Positions 38,971 through 50,696 of a stretch of 64,000 nucleotides of DNA are shown here, piece after piece. Within the stretch, counting starts at the first letter, position 1; every line of letters begins with the position of its first letter. A program made the position numbers and the translations under genes. A model generated the notes under the pieces. The model saw only the letters and a list, made by a program, of their open reading frames with translations, did no database searches and had not been told where the DNA came from. The DNA is taken from NCBI RefSeq assembly GCF_932526225.1, contig NC_064044.1, positions 9,100,801-9,164,800 of the forward strand, given 5' to 3'. The DNA comes from Nematostella vectensis (lineage: Eukaryota; Cnidaria; Anthozoa; Actiniaria; Edwardsiidae).

Positions 38971-40178
38971 GACCAACAGCTTCTTCAACAGCATCTAGTA
39001 CCGTAACGACAATTAGTACATACACGGGGTTGGCAACTGATGCAGACGGCGTGACGACAACAGAGATAACAATATCACCACCAACAACACTAACAACATC
39101 ACTTTCACCACACGCACTAACAACAATACCAACAACATCACCACCGACAACATTATCAACATCACTTTCACCACACACACTAACAACAATACCAACAACG
39201 TCACCACCGACAACACTATCAACATCACTTTCACCACACACACTAACAACAATACCAACAACATCACCACCAACAACACTATCAACATCACTTTCACCAC
39301 ACACACTAACAACAATACCAACAACATCACCACCAACAACACTAACAACATCACTTTCACCACACGCACTAACAACAATACCAACAACATCACCACCGAC
39401 AACATTATCAACATCACTTTCACCACACACACTAACAACAATACCAACAACGTCACCACCGACAACACTATCAACATCACTTTCACCACACACACTAACA
39501 ACAATACCAACAACATCACCACCAACAACACTATCAACATCACTTTCACCACACACGCTAACAACAATACCAACAACATCAGCACCGACAACACTAACAA
39601 CATCACTTTCACCACACACACTAACAACAATACCAACAACATCACCACCAACAACACTATCAACATCACTTTCACCACACACACTAACAACAATTCCAAC
39701 AACATCACCACCGACAACACTAACAACATCACTTTCACCACACACACTAACAACAATACCAACAACATCACCACCGACAACACTATCAACATCACTTTCA
39801 CCACACACGCTAACAACAATACCAACAACGTCACCACCGACAACACTATCAACATCACTTTCACCACACACACTAACAACAATACCAACAACATCACCAC
39901 CAACAACACTATCAACATCACTTTCACCACACACGCTAACAACAATACCAACAACATCACCACCGACAACAATAACGATGAGAGTATCACCCTTATCATC
40001 AATAACATCAACAGTTGCAACTACTACAAATACAACAACGACGACAGGGACAGTCACAAAGACAATAACGCAAACAATAACAATAGTTGCGCCAACAATT
40101 ACGATGGCAGTAGCGACGACAGGCATCGGTATCAACAGCCTCAGCACATTGCCTTCTACGGCCGGATTAACTACGAAG
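38971..40178 (+). CDS. Cassette A exon: Thr/Ser/Pro-rich mucin-like stalk
   Basis: A phase 1-0 exon of 1208 bp (402 residues). After GPTASSTASSTVTT it holds 14 copies of a 21-residue unit (SPPTTLSTSLSPHTLTTIPTT type), a partial fifteenth, then a non-repetitive Thr-rich tail ending LTTK before a GTAACG donor. Such sequence is typically heavily O-glycosylated and works as an extended stalk. The end is homologous to the cassette B stalk exon (IITK then GTAACT). The phase-0 donor matches only the first GAIN exon at 55063 among downstream acceptors I found. Confidence 0.82.
39075..39956. repeat. 63 bp coding minisatellite, 14 copies, with 252 bp higher-order unit
   Basis: Fourteen 63 bp units fill exactly 882 bp. 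Units 1-4 and 5-8 match position by position (LTT/HA type, then three LST/HT types with the same silent differences), so the array partly grew by copying a 252 bp block. The long minus-strand frames here are shadows. Confidence 0.95.
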
Positions 40179-40291
40179 GTAACGAAGCTCGAAAACGGTA
40201 CAGTAAAATCTCGCTGTAATAACACCTTCTTTAAACAAGGACAACTCGTTTAGAAGCATCCGGCGTCCCGATGTAAAGAAATGTGTAGATC

Positions 40292-40633
40292 CAGGCCCGT
40301 ACCCAGGATTTTTCTGGGGGGGGGGGGGGGTGCGAAATCCGAAAAAGTGGACCTAATTTTTCCGGGGGGGGGGGAGGGGGGAGGGAGGGAATGAGTCTTG
40401 ATAAAAATCTAACCATGCCCGAAGGAACAAAAAGGGAATTTGTAATGCCTTTGCAGTATCTCAACGGGACGTTTATTGTCGGATTTGGCTACGTACCAGA
40501 GTGATCTAGCTTATACTTTTGTCTACAAATAGAACGTCCATTGGGAACCGAAAGTCGACCTTCGGCCGTTGTGTGTGTGTGTGTGTGGGGGGGCTGCGTT
40601 CGCACCCCCTGCACCCCCCTGGGTACTGGCCTG
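40292..40633. mobile_element. Short inverted-repeat element (CAGGCCCGTACCCAGG ends)
   Basis: Begins CAGGCCCGTACCCAGGATTT and ends GGGTACTGGCCTG. Internal ACGGGACGTTTATTGTCGGA matches sequence inside the larger repeats at 49397 and 53322. Related ends occur at 61578-61731. Confidence 0.7.
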
Positions 40634-40754
40634 AATATCTTCTCTTAATGTTTTAATAAAACACCAATTTAATAATTAAGTTAATTTGGAAGTCCCGAAG
40701 TTGTTCTTATCAGAGGGGTTCCACTGTATGTGGAGACTTTGAAGGCTTGAAGAC

Positions 40755-41040
40755 TTAATGAAAGCGATGGAGAGAAGGGCAGAAAAGAGAAGAGCAGAGA
40801 CGAGACGAGAGAAGTAAAGGGAAGTTCGAGAGAAGAGAGGGAGGGAAATGAGCTAGGGAGAATGTAAAGGCTTGACGAAAGCGATGGAGAGAAGGGGATA
40901 GAAGAGCAGAGACTAGAGAAGTGAAGCGACGTTAGAAAGAAGAGAAGGTAGGAGATTAAAAAGCTTGATGAAAGCGATCGAGAGAGGAAGAGAGAACTGG
41001 AGAGAAGAGCAGAGACGAGACGAGCAGAGAGTAGAGAAAA
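40755..41040. repeat. Polypurine (GA-rich) tract with about 110 bp imperfect repeats
   Basis: Three imperfect copies begin GCTTGA, GAAAGCGATGGAGAGAAGGG and continue as nearly pure A/G. Non-coding. Confidence 0.8.
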
Positions 41041-42568
41041 AATGTCAGAGTGTAGTTTATCAGTGTGAATGACATCCTACGCAAGACGTCTGTCTACCAA
41101 GAGAAGCGCCAAAAAAGCGAGAATCGATACTTTAATATTGACGATTCGTCAAAATTAAAGTTCCCCAATAAACAATTAAAAGTACATAAACCAGAAGTAT
41201 TATTCGAAAGGGAGCTTTATTAACCTTTATAGAACCTATTTATTTTGAGGTGTGCTCAAACCAAGTAAAGTTTGGGTTAGATAACTGCAGGAGCTGCAGT
41301 ATCCAAACAAACCGTAACAAGACCATTTCGTATGCAAGATAAAATACATGGAAGGTTTTTGGCAGAGATGATGGCATCCGGTGTGACATCCTGCGAACAG
41401 CACGGAAGCGCCAGATTAAAACGAAAACACACACGAGAGCCGGCTCGCAAGCTAGTATCCAGGCTTCATCGACGCACGCGTTTTTAACGCCTTCACCGTT
41501 ATTATAATCTTTGGTTGCATTTTTTATAGTTATTTCTGTTACTCATTTTGTTTGTTTGTTTTTGTTTTTGGGCACTTTTTTATTTCTTCTTTTTATTTAA
41601 TTATTTTTGTGGGTGGGGGTGGGGGGCCAATTTACGTGCCCCCCCCCCCCCCTAGCACCCCTAGGGTGCTTTTGTTAAGTTTTAGTTTTCTTCTTTCTTC
41701 CATTTTGTATGTTTGTTTAATTTGTATGGTTACAGTATGTAACACTGCGGTTATTAATATTCAAAATTCAAAAGCCAGATGGCTGTTGAAATATCCAAAA
41801 GTGCATATATATTGATTCTTTGTCATAGATAACGCTGAAACATATAAAATATTCTCTGTTTGAACTTGTTTTGGACATTTATGAAAGGGTGAGTCGGCTC
41901 CTCAATAAATTGTAATCAATTGTCAATAGTGGTAAGTCCAATACTGCTCAACGCCCGCCAGGTGAAAGATCCTTTTGTCTAATATTTTTGCTTTCAGTAA
42001 AAATCCTTTTTCAGTTCACGCAATAACCAAAATAGAAAATTAAAATTTCAAAGATATAAAACCATCATGGTGCATGGTGCATGGTGTTAGGGGAAAGTCC
42101 ATAAAGACGAACATAAAATGATTGTGCTCGAAAATTGCTGATAAATAGCTAATTTGTTACCGATGGGAGGATCTAAGTTTTTTGGCTGTGAGCTTTTTTC
42201 TTGAATTATTACCCATACACCTCATACTTGGCAGTCGAAGTACCGAGCTTTTATATTTAGTTTTAGGAAATGAAAGTATTTTATTTAATTACTTTGGAGT
42301 GACAAAGCAGAAGGCGTGCACATTTGCTTTTTGATAACTGTTTTTCAATTCAAACATCTGTCGGAAAGGCAATATTTCAATGACTGCTTTCTTATAATTG
42401 CTCATTCTTTGTTTGTTTGTTTTTTTCTCGCCGTGTCCAACCGTTATCGGAAAGAGATGCAAATGATATTTCCATCTACATGATAATAAACGGTAGGCAG
42501 GTTAAATTGTTGTGAGTTTCAGTATCAAGATCACGCGTTGACCGTGCAGATCTGTCAACAATTCAAAG

Positions 42569-42611
42569 ATGAAAAGTGAACAGATTTCTTTTGGTGCTGC
42601 ATTTCTTATAG
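42569..42611 (+). CDS. Cassette B first coding exon: signal peptide
   Basis: ATG 42569 (MKSEQISFGAAFLI) ends in phase 1 at 42611 before GTAAGA. Spliced to 44106 it gives AFCRLAVKAEPC, so a signal peptide with likely cleavage after VKA. Same length (43 bp) and phase as the cassette A signal exon. Confidence 0.75.
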
Positions 42612-44105
42612 GTAAGACTGGTAGACATTTGCTTTTATAGTAATCACATTTAAGACCGAAAAGCTTTTCGATAAGGGATCGACCATTTTATGGGGAGGCA
42701 ATTTAACCTGGTGTTTTTACCCGCTCGCTATTTTTTTTTCTGTCAGTTGGGTTGCTTTTTCATTCGCTGGATTCGCTTTAGTTTTATGCCTTATGTTTGC
42801 TTATCCGATTTGTTTTTTTTTAAGTTTGCTCTTTTCTTTTTTTTTCGCTTTATAGAGTATTTACGAAACTTTTTTTCTTATTCATTGGTAGCTCCAATCA
42901 CGAAAACCCTTGAGAATTTGCTTTTGAAAAACAATTATTTGTAGATTCGGAATTAATGCATCAATATCCATCTCTCTTTTTTTAATAAGAACGTCTAACT
43001 TTCAGTTGAGGCTGGCCCGTTCTTATTTTTGGGACATTTTAAGTCAGAATATGTTTTTAACGGTGTTCTTAAATTTTTAGAGTACATAAGAATAGAAATC
43101 CTATAAAAATTTAATACCCAAGAATTATTAAGAGAATTACACTAATGATCAATAGCAATAATCAGGTTGTTACTATGTCTATGAGCACAATTTGACTAAA
43201 AAAGAAAAAAAAAAATACTTCTATCTGAGGCTCGGCATGTTCTTAGCATGTTCTTAAATTTTGGTGAAATCTCAGGCTGGGCGTTCTTGTGAAAAAGGTT
43301 CTTATAAAAAAGAAGGTAAAAGGAGAACAAAGGTTGAATTAAAAATATATATGGCTTCGTCATAAGTTTTTCATGGAAAGAGGTAGTTATAAACACAAAT
43401 ACCCTCAACAATCCTATACGAGCATTGCTAGTTTTCTTGGACCGATATCAAAATACTTGGGGGGGGGGGGGGGCGGGGGGGGAAGGGGGGACACAGCATG
43501 ATGCTGCAACCCATAGAAAAAGGTCTGCGCTATATATGATTTGGGAGACATGACGGAAAAATATGACGTGACGCTTCATACAAAATATCAAGTACGATTT
43601 TTTTTTAAATTGATGCGACTTTTTGTAAAGTCTCATTGAATTTGAGCTTTTCGTCCCTGGGCTGAGGGCAATGATGATCAAGGAAAAAATATCTTAAAAA
43701 GCGAAAATCTGGTTTGTGCACTTCGGCCTCACGTTATTTGTGTTTTGAAAATCAGTACGTAATACAAGGAACCTATAGCCATTGTAAGAAATTGTGTCTT
43801 CTCTCTCTATCTGGAATTTCGCGTTTTCCAGGTTTTTCCGTCATGTCGATTGGGGATGAATTGGCCCCGGCGCTCCGGTATTAGAGGCCATGTACATAGG
43901 AAACATTTAAACTATTTTCACTGTTTTTTACAGCCTGTACATACATGACTTCTTTTACATATAGTTCCCAGTTGCTTTGTGTTTTTACTGAAATAATAAC
44001 CAATGTGCATTTAGAGATTCTTCAAATTTGTAACAGTAAAAAATATGCACAGCTGAATTCTCTTTGGTAAACGTTATAACCGTGTCACGTTTTTTTTCTC
44101 TTCAG
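42612..44105. other. Intron between cassette B signal peptide and lectin exons
   Basis: AT-rich with a G run near 43459-43490. No coding exon seen; the acceptor TTTTTTCTCTTCAG ends at 44105. Confidence 0.6.
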
Positions 44106-44492
44106 CTTTTTGTAGACTAGCAGTAAAGGCAGAACCGTGTACATCACCATGGCAATACAGCAATTTGACAGACACATGTTATTTTGTGAGCAACGACACT
44201 GTAATGAATTTTGACGAAGCAAAGTTGAAATGTTCTGAGGCCGGGGCTCAGCTGTATGTAAAGCCGCCAGGCTATTGGCATACAACAGTGTTCTCGGGTT
44301 TCAAGGGAATCATATACGGCAGGTATCATGTGGGACTTAAGAAAAGCAATTCTTCTTGGTACTGGTTGGATGGAGCTTACGCATTTGATAATATTGCCGG
44401 TAGCTGTGGCTACCTTTTTTTCCTGTCAAGCATTTCTAATGGTGGTGATACATGCAAAGCTTCGCGTTACATTTGTCAGAAACCGTCCAATG
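44106..44492 (+). CDS. Cassette B exon: C-type lectin-like domain
   Basis: A phase 1-1 exon of 387 bp. CTLD features: EPCTSPWQYSNLTDTCYFV, DEAKLKCSEAGAQLYVKPP, YHVGLKKS, WYWLDG, GSCGYLF and RYICQKPSN. No canonical Ca/sugar motifs. The donor at 44493 joins the stalk exon in phase 1. Confidence 0.87.
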
Positions 44493-45853
44493 GTAAGTCT
44501 TTCACAAGTAAACTCTTTTATAAATCTTTAATAAATATTTTAGTGGAATTAGTTTTAAAAAGATTATTCTTGTCTTTTCTTCTCTACACCAAAATTTTCG
44601 ATGTTCTGCGAAATTTCCTAAATCGCCTTCTAGGTTCCGTAAATCAAAACATCGACAAAATTGAAACTAGATGATCGCCACCATTAAATCAACAAATGTG
44701 AATAAAATGCTTTAATGCTTTTAAAGTGGTTATAAATGCTTTAAGGGGCACTCTCACGCTTGTTCTAAGAAAATTTAAATAAAATTATAAAAAAAGTGTG
44801 TAACAAAACAACGTAAAATCTTCCTGATTACTTCGCCAAATCGTATTAAATAGAAATGGACCAATTCTCTGTTAAAGCAATTTAATGCAAAGGATCTTGT
44901 TGGATTATTTATGCAATTTCAAGGTTTGAGTAAAGGTACAGCCTGTTTCGAAACCTAAAAGTACTATTTTCAATCCATTTCCATCCGCTCGATGTGAGGC
45001 GTTCAAACCAAAATATTGTACTTTTCTGAAAGATCAAAGGTCATTTTATAAACCTGGATAATTATTTTAATTATTCCGCATAATTTTGACTGTTTTTTTT
45101 TAGATTGCCTAAATGACGCTAAAATCCCTCTTCACCGTTATAGTGTCCCTTAAATGTTAAATTGATTGAGTGGTAAAAGTGACAACATTTACTTCCTGAC
45201 CAGAGAGCACAAAAGTTGTAAATCCGAAAAGAATTTGGATGATGATTTAATGATGCAAGGCATATGGCGGTTAACCTGTTTAAAAATGCCTGGCGATAGC
45301 GATTTGGAGGTGCTAGACCTTCCGAGGAGGGGGGAGGGGGAGGAAGATGGGATGGAAGAAGAGATGGGATGGGGCCCGTGTGGATAGGGATGGCTCAGTC
45401 AAAAATATTCTACAATATTCTACACAAGAAGGGAATGACCCAGTATGTCTTGATTATTTCAGCAGAAATAATCAAGACTCCTTGTTGTGCTGTTTGGTAT
45501 AAAAAGCGTCAAATGGTTCTTGGTAATTTACCTAAAGTAGACTGAGGTTTTCGTTAAAGTTCCTTGTCTTTTGACGATAATAACAAGGAAACTCCCATAA
45601 TAGACCGAGGTGATCGTCAGCAAACTCATTTTTAACCCTAAGGTAAAGCACTTTGGGTGTGATCAGAAGCAATTCAAGCCTCTAAAAGATATCAAGTTCT
45701 AGCCCTAAGAGCCTAGCACTACGAACAAACACATTTACAGTTCTCATGAAGCTGCGGCAAGACACCGCCATTCGAGCGCATCTCTTTTCCGACGATCTTT
45801 AAGAGATAGCAGAATCGAAAGAATCTTTGAAGCTGATTGATATTCCATTGCAG
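44493..45853. other. Intron between the B lectin exon and first stalk-exon copy
   Basis: AT-rich, with a G/A-rich stretch at 45315-45370. Homology with 49926 onward begins at about 45608; a 130-150 bp segment (about 45690-45825) is absent from the second copy. Confidence 0.55.
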
Positions 45854-46309
45854 CATCTGAAACATCACTGGTAACAAGTACCCCAATGACAAGTTGGACA
45901 AGCGTAGAGACGACAGCGGCCGAATCTACTATACCAGCAGCAACAATAACAACAACAACAGAATCCGCAGCGACGACAGCATAATTAACAGCTACAACAA
46001 CAATACCATACATAACAGTAACAGCAACGGAAACGGAAACGGTGACAACCACTATAACGGTAACAATAACAGCGACGTTACAAGAAACATTGACTACAAC
46101 AGCAGCAGAAGCAGCAACAGCAGCAGCAGTATCTACTATTAAAACAATAGGCCTCAATGTGTCTATCACACTCTCTCCGGTGTCTAAGTGGACTTCTGCT
46201 GAACCAAAAGACCTTCAGTCTCAGATGAAGATGGTTCCTGGCGCCGCTCCTCTGTGCATTTGCAACAAAAACATTGAGCCTCTTGCATCAGACAGTATTA
46301 TCACCAAGG
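45854..46309 (+). pseudogene. Stalk exon copy 1, interrupted by an in-frame stop
   Basis: Same acceptor, frame and donor as 50031-50485 but codon 45982-45984 is TAA where the other copy has GAA. If spliced to the lectin exon it would end the protein about 43 residues into the stalk, leaving a secreted lectin without GAIN or membrane part. It could be a dead copy skipped in splicing, or a terminal exon for a soluble form. I saw no polyadenylation signal close behind the stop. Confidence 0.8.
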
Positions 46310-46450
46310 TAACTAAATGCGGTGTGCAAAAAAGATGGATGAAAATGAGAAGAGAAGAGAGGGAGAGTGGAGGAGGGAGAGGTAGAGGGGGAAAGATTGA
46401 TTGATTCACCTTTATTTTACTACGGTAGTTTTATAAGGTCGAAAACCTCT

Positions 46451-46473
46451 TTACTACTACTACTACTACTACT
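46451..46473. repeat. (ACT)n microsatellite, short allele of copy 1
   Basis: About seven ACT units; the equivalent place in copy 2 (50629-50719) has about thirty. Confidence 0.9.
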
Positions 46474-47394
46474 AGAGAGGGGAGAGAAAGAGGGAGAAAG
46501 AGCAGGGAGAGGGAGAGGATAGACAGACAGACAGAAGAGAGAAAGAGAGCAACAACTGCATCATCAACAGCAACCACAGATTATAATGACAGCGGTGGTG
46601 ATTACAACACACCCACACAAACAGCAGCAGCCTTAACGATGTTATCGTCAAAACAGTTAGATATGATAACAGCAATAACAAACTGAGAGTGACAGCAATG
46701 ACAGAAACGACCGCAATGACAGCAACGCCAAAAGTAATTGCACCTGAATATTTACAGATATGACACCATTAACAAGAATGCAATAGCGACTGGAGCAATC
46801 GGGACACTGGAATTAGCCCTCGTACCAATAGAAAAGATAAAAAACTTTTGTAAAGCGTGACTGATAGACTGAGAGAGGATGTGGAGGAAGTGTTTGGGGA
46901 AAACAACAGAAGGAGAAGAGAAAAAGAAAGAGAGACAAAAACTTAATATGAGATGAGAGAATGTAATTTGCTGTTATCACACTATCATGTTGATATAAGG
47001 GGATCAATATACTTGAAAAGTGCATTAATTTTGTGTTAAAATCACAAACTTACCGGGTTAATCCAGCCGGACGATTTAATAACGATTTAATGACTTGAAT
47101 ATTGTTCCATCAAGCAAGAATTAGGATTATCAAACAGGACCCGACTCGTTATTAACACAAACATATCGCGATATCGACCAATCGCATTCTTTGTGTACAT
47201 ACGGGATATTCACCATATGGTGCCGGTCAACACTTTACTTTAACTTGAAACAGAAGACTTTACAAAGCCAGGCAAGTGGGTGTGGAAGAACCTTTCAACG
47301 TTAAACTTCGCAAAGCTAAGAAATTTTTTTGTGGAAAGTCGTGATCAATGCATGATAACTGAATGAAGAAACCAAACTTCTAATAACGACTTAA

Positions 47395-50300
47395 ATGACA
47401 AGAAAACGGAAAAACGCCGCTGTGACGCTGTTGATGCTAATCGGTGAGTGAGAATTATTTAAATATTTAAAGCGATCTAGAGTTCTTTTTAATACTAATA
47501 CTTTTACTTGTACGACTGGTGTTCAAAAAAGACAATAGAAAATGATTTTTTTTGTAGGTGCTTTGTGGTCGTTAAAATATTTCAAAATAGTATTCTTTGA
47601 AAGTAGGGTTGTTTATTATGATGATTACGTTTTATTGTATCGATATGGAATCTAATCACATTTTTATATCGGCTTTAAGTTCAAATTTAACAAACTTGCC
47701 TTTTTCTTATCTGTATGTCTCTACTGTATTATGGCATATATTTTGTCATATATGTCCGTACAAAGAAACGAAATTAGGGCAATAGGGACGTCAAGAGATC
47801 ACGTGACCTTTTTGGGTGGCAAATTAAAAAAATGATCAAACAAAATATCAGAAATAACTGCGCCCGTCACACCAGGGAACGACGAAAAAATAACATATTT
47901 AAATGAAACCAAACCCTTTCTAAAAGAAGGAACTGTTTTTTTCGTAAGTGCTGAATAAGTTGCTTTTTGTTGCTGTTATTTTGCCACTAAAGTGCTGAGC
48001 GCGCGCGAGTTTGCCACCCAAACAGTCACGTGATTTCTTAGCGTAAGTCCCCTTGGAACGTCACTCTTTCCTTCTCTCGCAAATTATAATCTGCGTGTTT
48101 CTGAAATTTTCTATTCTTCACCAGTATTATTATCATCTGCTGGGAGAAGAGCAACTCATACCAGAATTACATGTTGCGTAACTTGCACTTGTGAAGAACT
48201 TTCTTTTGGCGACAAGTGTTCTAGGGCAGCCAAGAAAAAATGCTCTTGTTGTTATGAGATGGGCCAAATTAGTACCGAGTCATGTGTTGTCCAGGAATCG
48301 TTATCTTTCCTAGTGTCACATACTAATGAAACCTTTTCATGTAGCAAAGGTAAGACAGTAAAACTCCGCTTGAGCCTTCCAAACTCCAGTGTCATAGCAG
48401 GCCTCGAAATATTGTGGTTACAATACAGAAACATTAAGAAAATATTTGGGGGCACAGCCACGCCCCTACTGGTCATATCCTTATAATTTTTGAAAATATT
48501 GGGTGGGGGGGGGGGGGGGGGGCACGTGCCCCTGCTGCCCCACCCCTTGTTACGGCAAATTTTCATTTTGGATAAGCAAAGATTGAAAAAAGGGTAAAAG
48601 GAGCAGGACCATATTAGTGGCGTGGCTGTGCCACGTACCGTGTTTCTGTATCGTGCGTGTCATATCAAGAAAATTTAGACAAATTAAAATTGTCGTTTTT
48701 GCCAAGCGCTGTCACTTCCATATGAGGAAAATAATATATTCCTTACTTGGAAAAAACTGCATGATTCTTGTCGTTTTTAAAGTTGCCGTACCGCAGGTTT
48801 TTCGTATACTTTATGACTTGTATTCAGAAGATAAAAACAGTGTCTGTGACCATCTTTAGCCAATAGAGAAGTCTCTGAAAAGAAACTAAGATTCCTCGGT
48901 ACCAGGCCCCAGAAACGACAACGTTTTCTTTAAATGCCCCTCCAAGCCCGTCACCAGGATTTTTTCTTTTTTTTTGGGGGGGGGGGGGGGGGGGGTGGGG
49001 GGTGGGGATGCGAAATCCAAGCTAATTTGTCCGGGGGGCTGCAGCATATGAAGAAAACGTTGTCGTTTTGAGTTACTGGTACCGAGGACTCTTAGTTTCT
49101 TTTCGGATACTTTCTCCATTGATTAAAGATGGTCACAGTCACTGTTTTTCTCTTCTGTTAACAAGTCATAATGTTTCCGAAGCACATGCGGTACGGTAAC
49201 CTTAAAAATAACAAGAATCATGCAGTTTTTCCAAATAAGGAATATATTAGTTTCCTTATATGGAAGTGACCGCGTTTGGCAAAAACGACAATTTTTGTCT
49301 GAATTTTCTTGATATAAAGGGGGTGGGGGGATTTTCTGATACAAATCTGACCAACCCAAAAGAACAAGGATTTTTTTGCCATTGCAGTATTTCCACGAGA
49401 CGTTTATTATCGGATCTGGCTACAAAAAGATTGACATACCAGGGATACCATATTTGTCTTTATTTTCGCGAGTCTTTAAATTCGCGATCCCGGATAAATT
49501 GTGTTTGAAGGGGACTGAATTTCGCGAATTAAACTGTCAAAGACCAATATATTTAAACAAAACCAACGTCCCTTTTAAAAGTCAGTCTTACTGAAATGAA
49601 AAGGGGGCTTGTTTCTGAGCTCTTATCGATACTATTGTTGCCTTAAGTAGATTATAATAAAACTTTCAATCTGTCATCAATTTTTCTATTACATTAAATT
49701 TCGCGAAATTTAAGTTTGCGGACTTATTGTCGCGGATTGTTTTAAATCCAAAAATAAGTTATCTTGAATGCCTATTTTATCTTATTCGCTTATGCTTCAT
49801 AGTTTTGTCTACAAAATAGCACGTCTATTGCGAGCCGGAAGTGGACATTCGGCCATTGTGGGGGGTAGCGTTCGCACCCTGCATCCCCCTTGAAGTCACA
49901 GGGGAATCACATAAAAACAGACGGGTGTGATCGTCAGTAAAATTAATTTAAAAACCCTGAGGGATAGCATTTTGGGTGTGGTCAGAATTAATTCTAAGAG
50001 TCTTTGAAGGTGATTGATATTCCATTGCAGCATCTGAAACATCAATGGTAACAAGTACCCCACTGACAAGTTGGACAAGCGTAGAGACAACAGCGGCCGA
50101 ATCTACTATACCAGCAGCAACAATAACAACAACAACAGAATCCGCAGCGACGACAGCAGAATTAACAGCTACAACAACAATACCATACATAACAGTAACA
50201 GCAACGGAAACGGAAACGGTGACAACCACTATAACGGTAACAATAACAGCGACGTTACAAGAAACATTGACTACAACAGCAGCAGAAGCAGCAACAGCAG

Positions 50301-50628
50301 CAGCAGTATCTACTATTAAAACAATAGGCATCAATGTGTCTATAACACCCTCTCCGGTGTCTGAGTGGACTTCTGCTGAACCAAAAGACCTTCAGTCTCA
50401 GATGACGATGGTTCCTGGCGCCGCTCCTCTGTGCATTTGCAACAAAATCATTGAGCCTCTTGCATCAGACAGTATTATCACCAAGGTAACTAAATGCGGT
50501 GTGCAAAAAAGATGGATGAAAATGAGAAGAGAAGTGAGGGAGAGTGGAGGAGGGAGAGGTAGAGGGGGAAAGATTGATTGATTCACCTTTATTTTACTAC
50601 GGTAGTTTTATAAGGTCGAAAACCTCTT

Positions 50629-50696
<68 letters not shown>

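Larger units (their letters stand above)
40179..42568. other. Intron or intergenic region between cassettes A and B
   Basis: Contains a short inverted-repeat element (40292-40633), a polypurine tract (40755-41040), a block near 41400-41450 sharing CGAAAACACACA and AGAGCC with 1735-1755, and AT-rich sequence with G or C homopolymer runs. The cassette B promoter would lie at its end. No coding exon recognised. Confidence 0.55.

Noticed and set aside
38918-40225. Minus-strand open frames of 435 and 335 residues
   Set aside because: Antisense shadows of the 63 bp coding minisatellite in the plus-strand stalk exon, which has proper splice sites and phase.
45166-45387. Plus-strand frame MSGKSDNIYF... 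before the stalk exon
   Set aside because: No splice sites in a suitable phase and a low-complexity G/A-rich end; not recognised.
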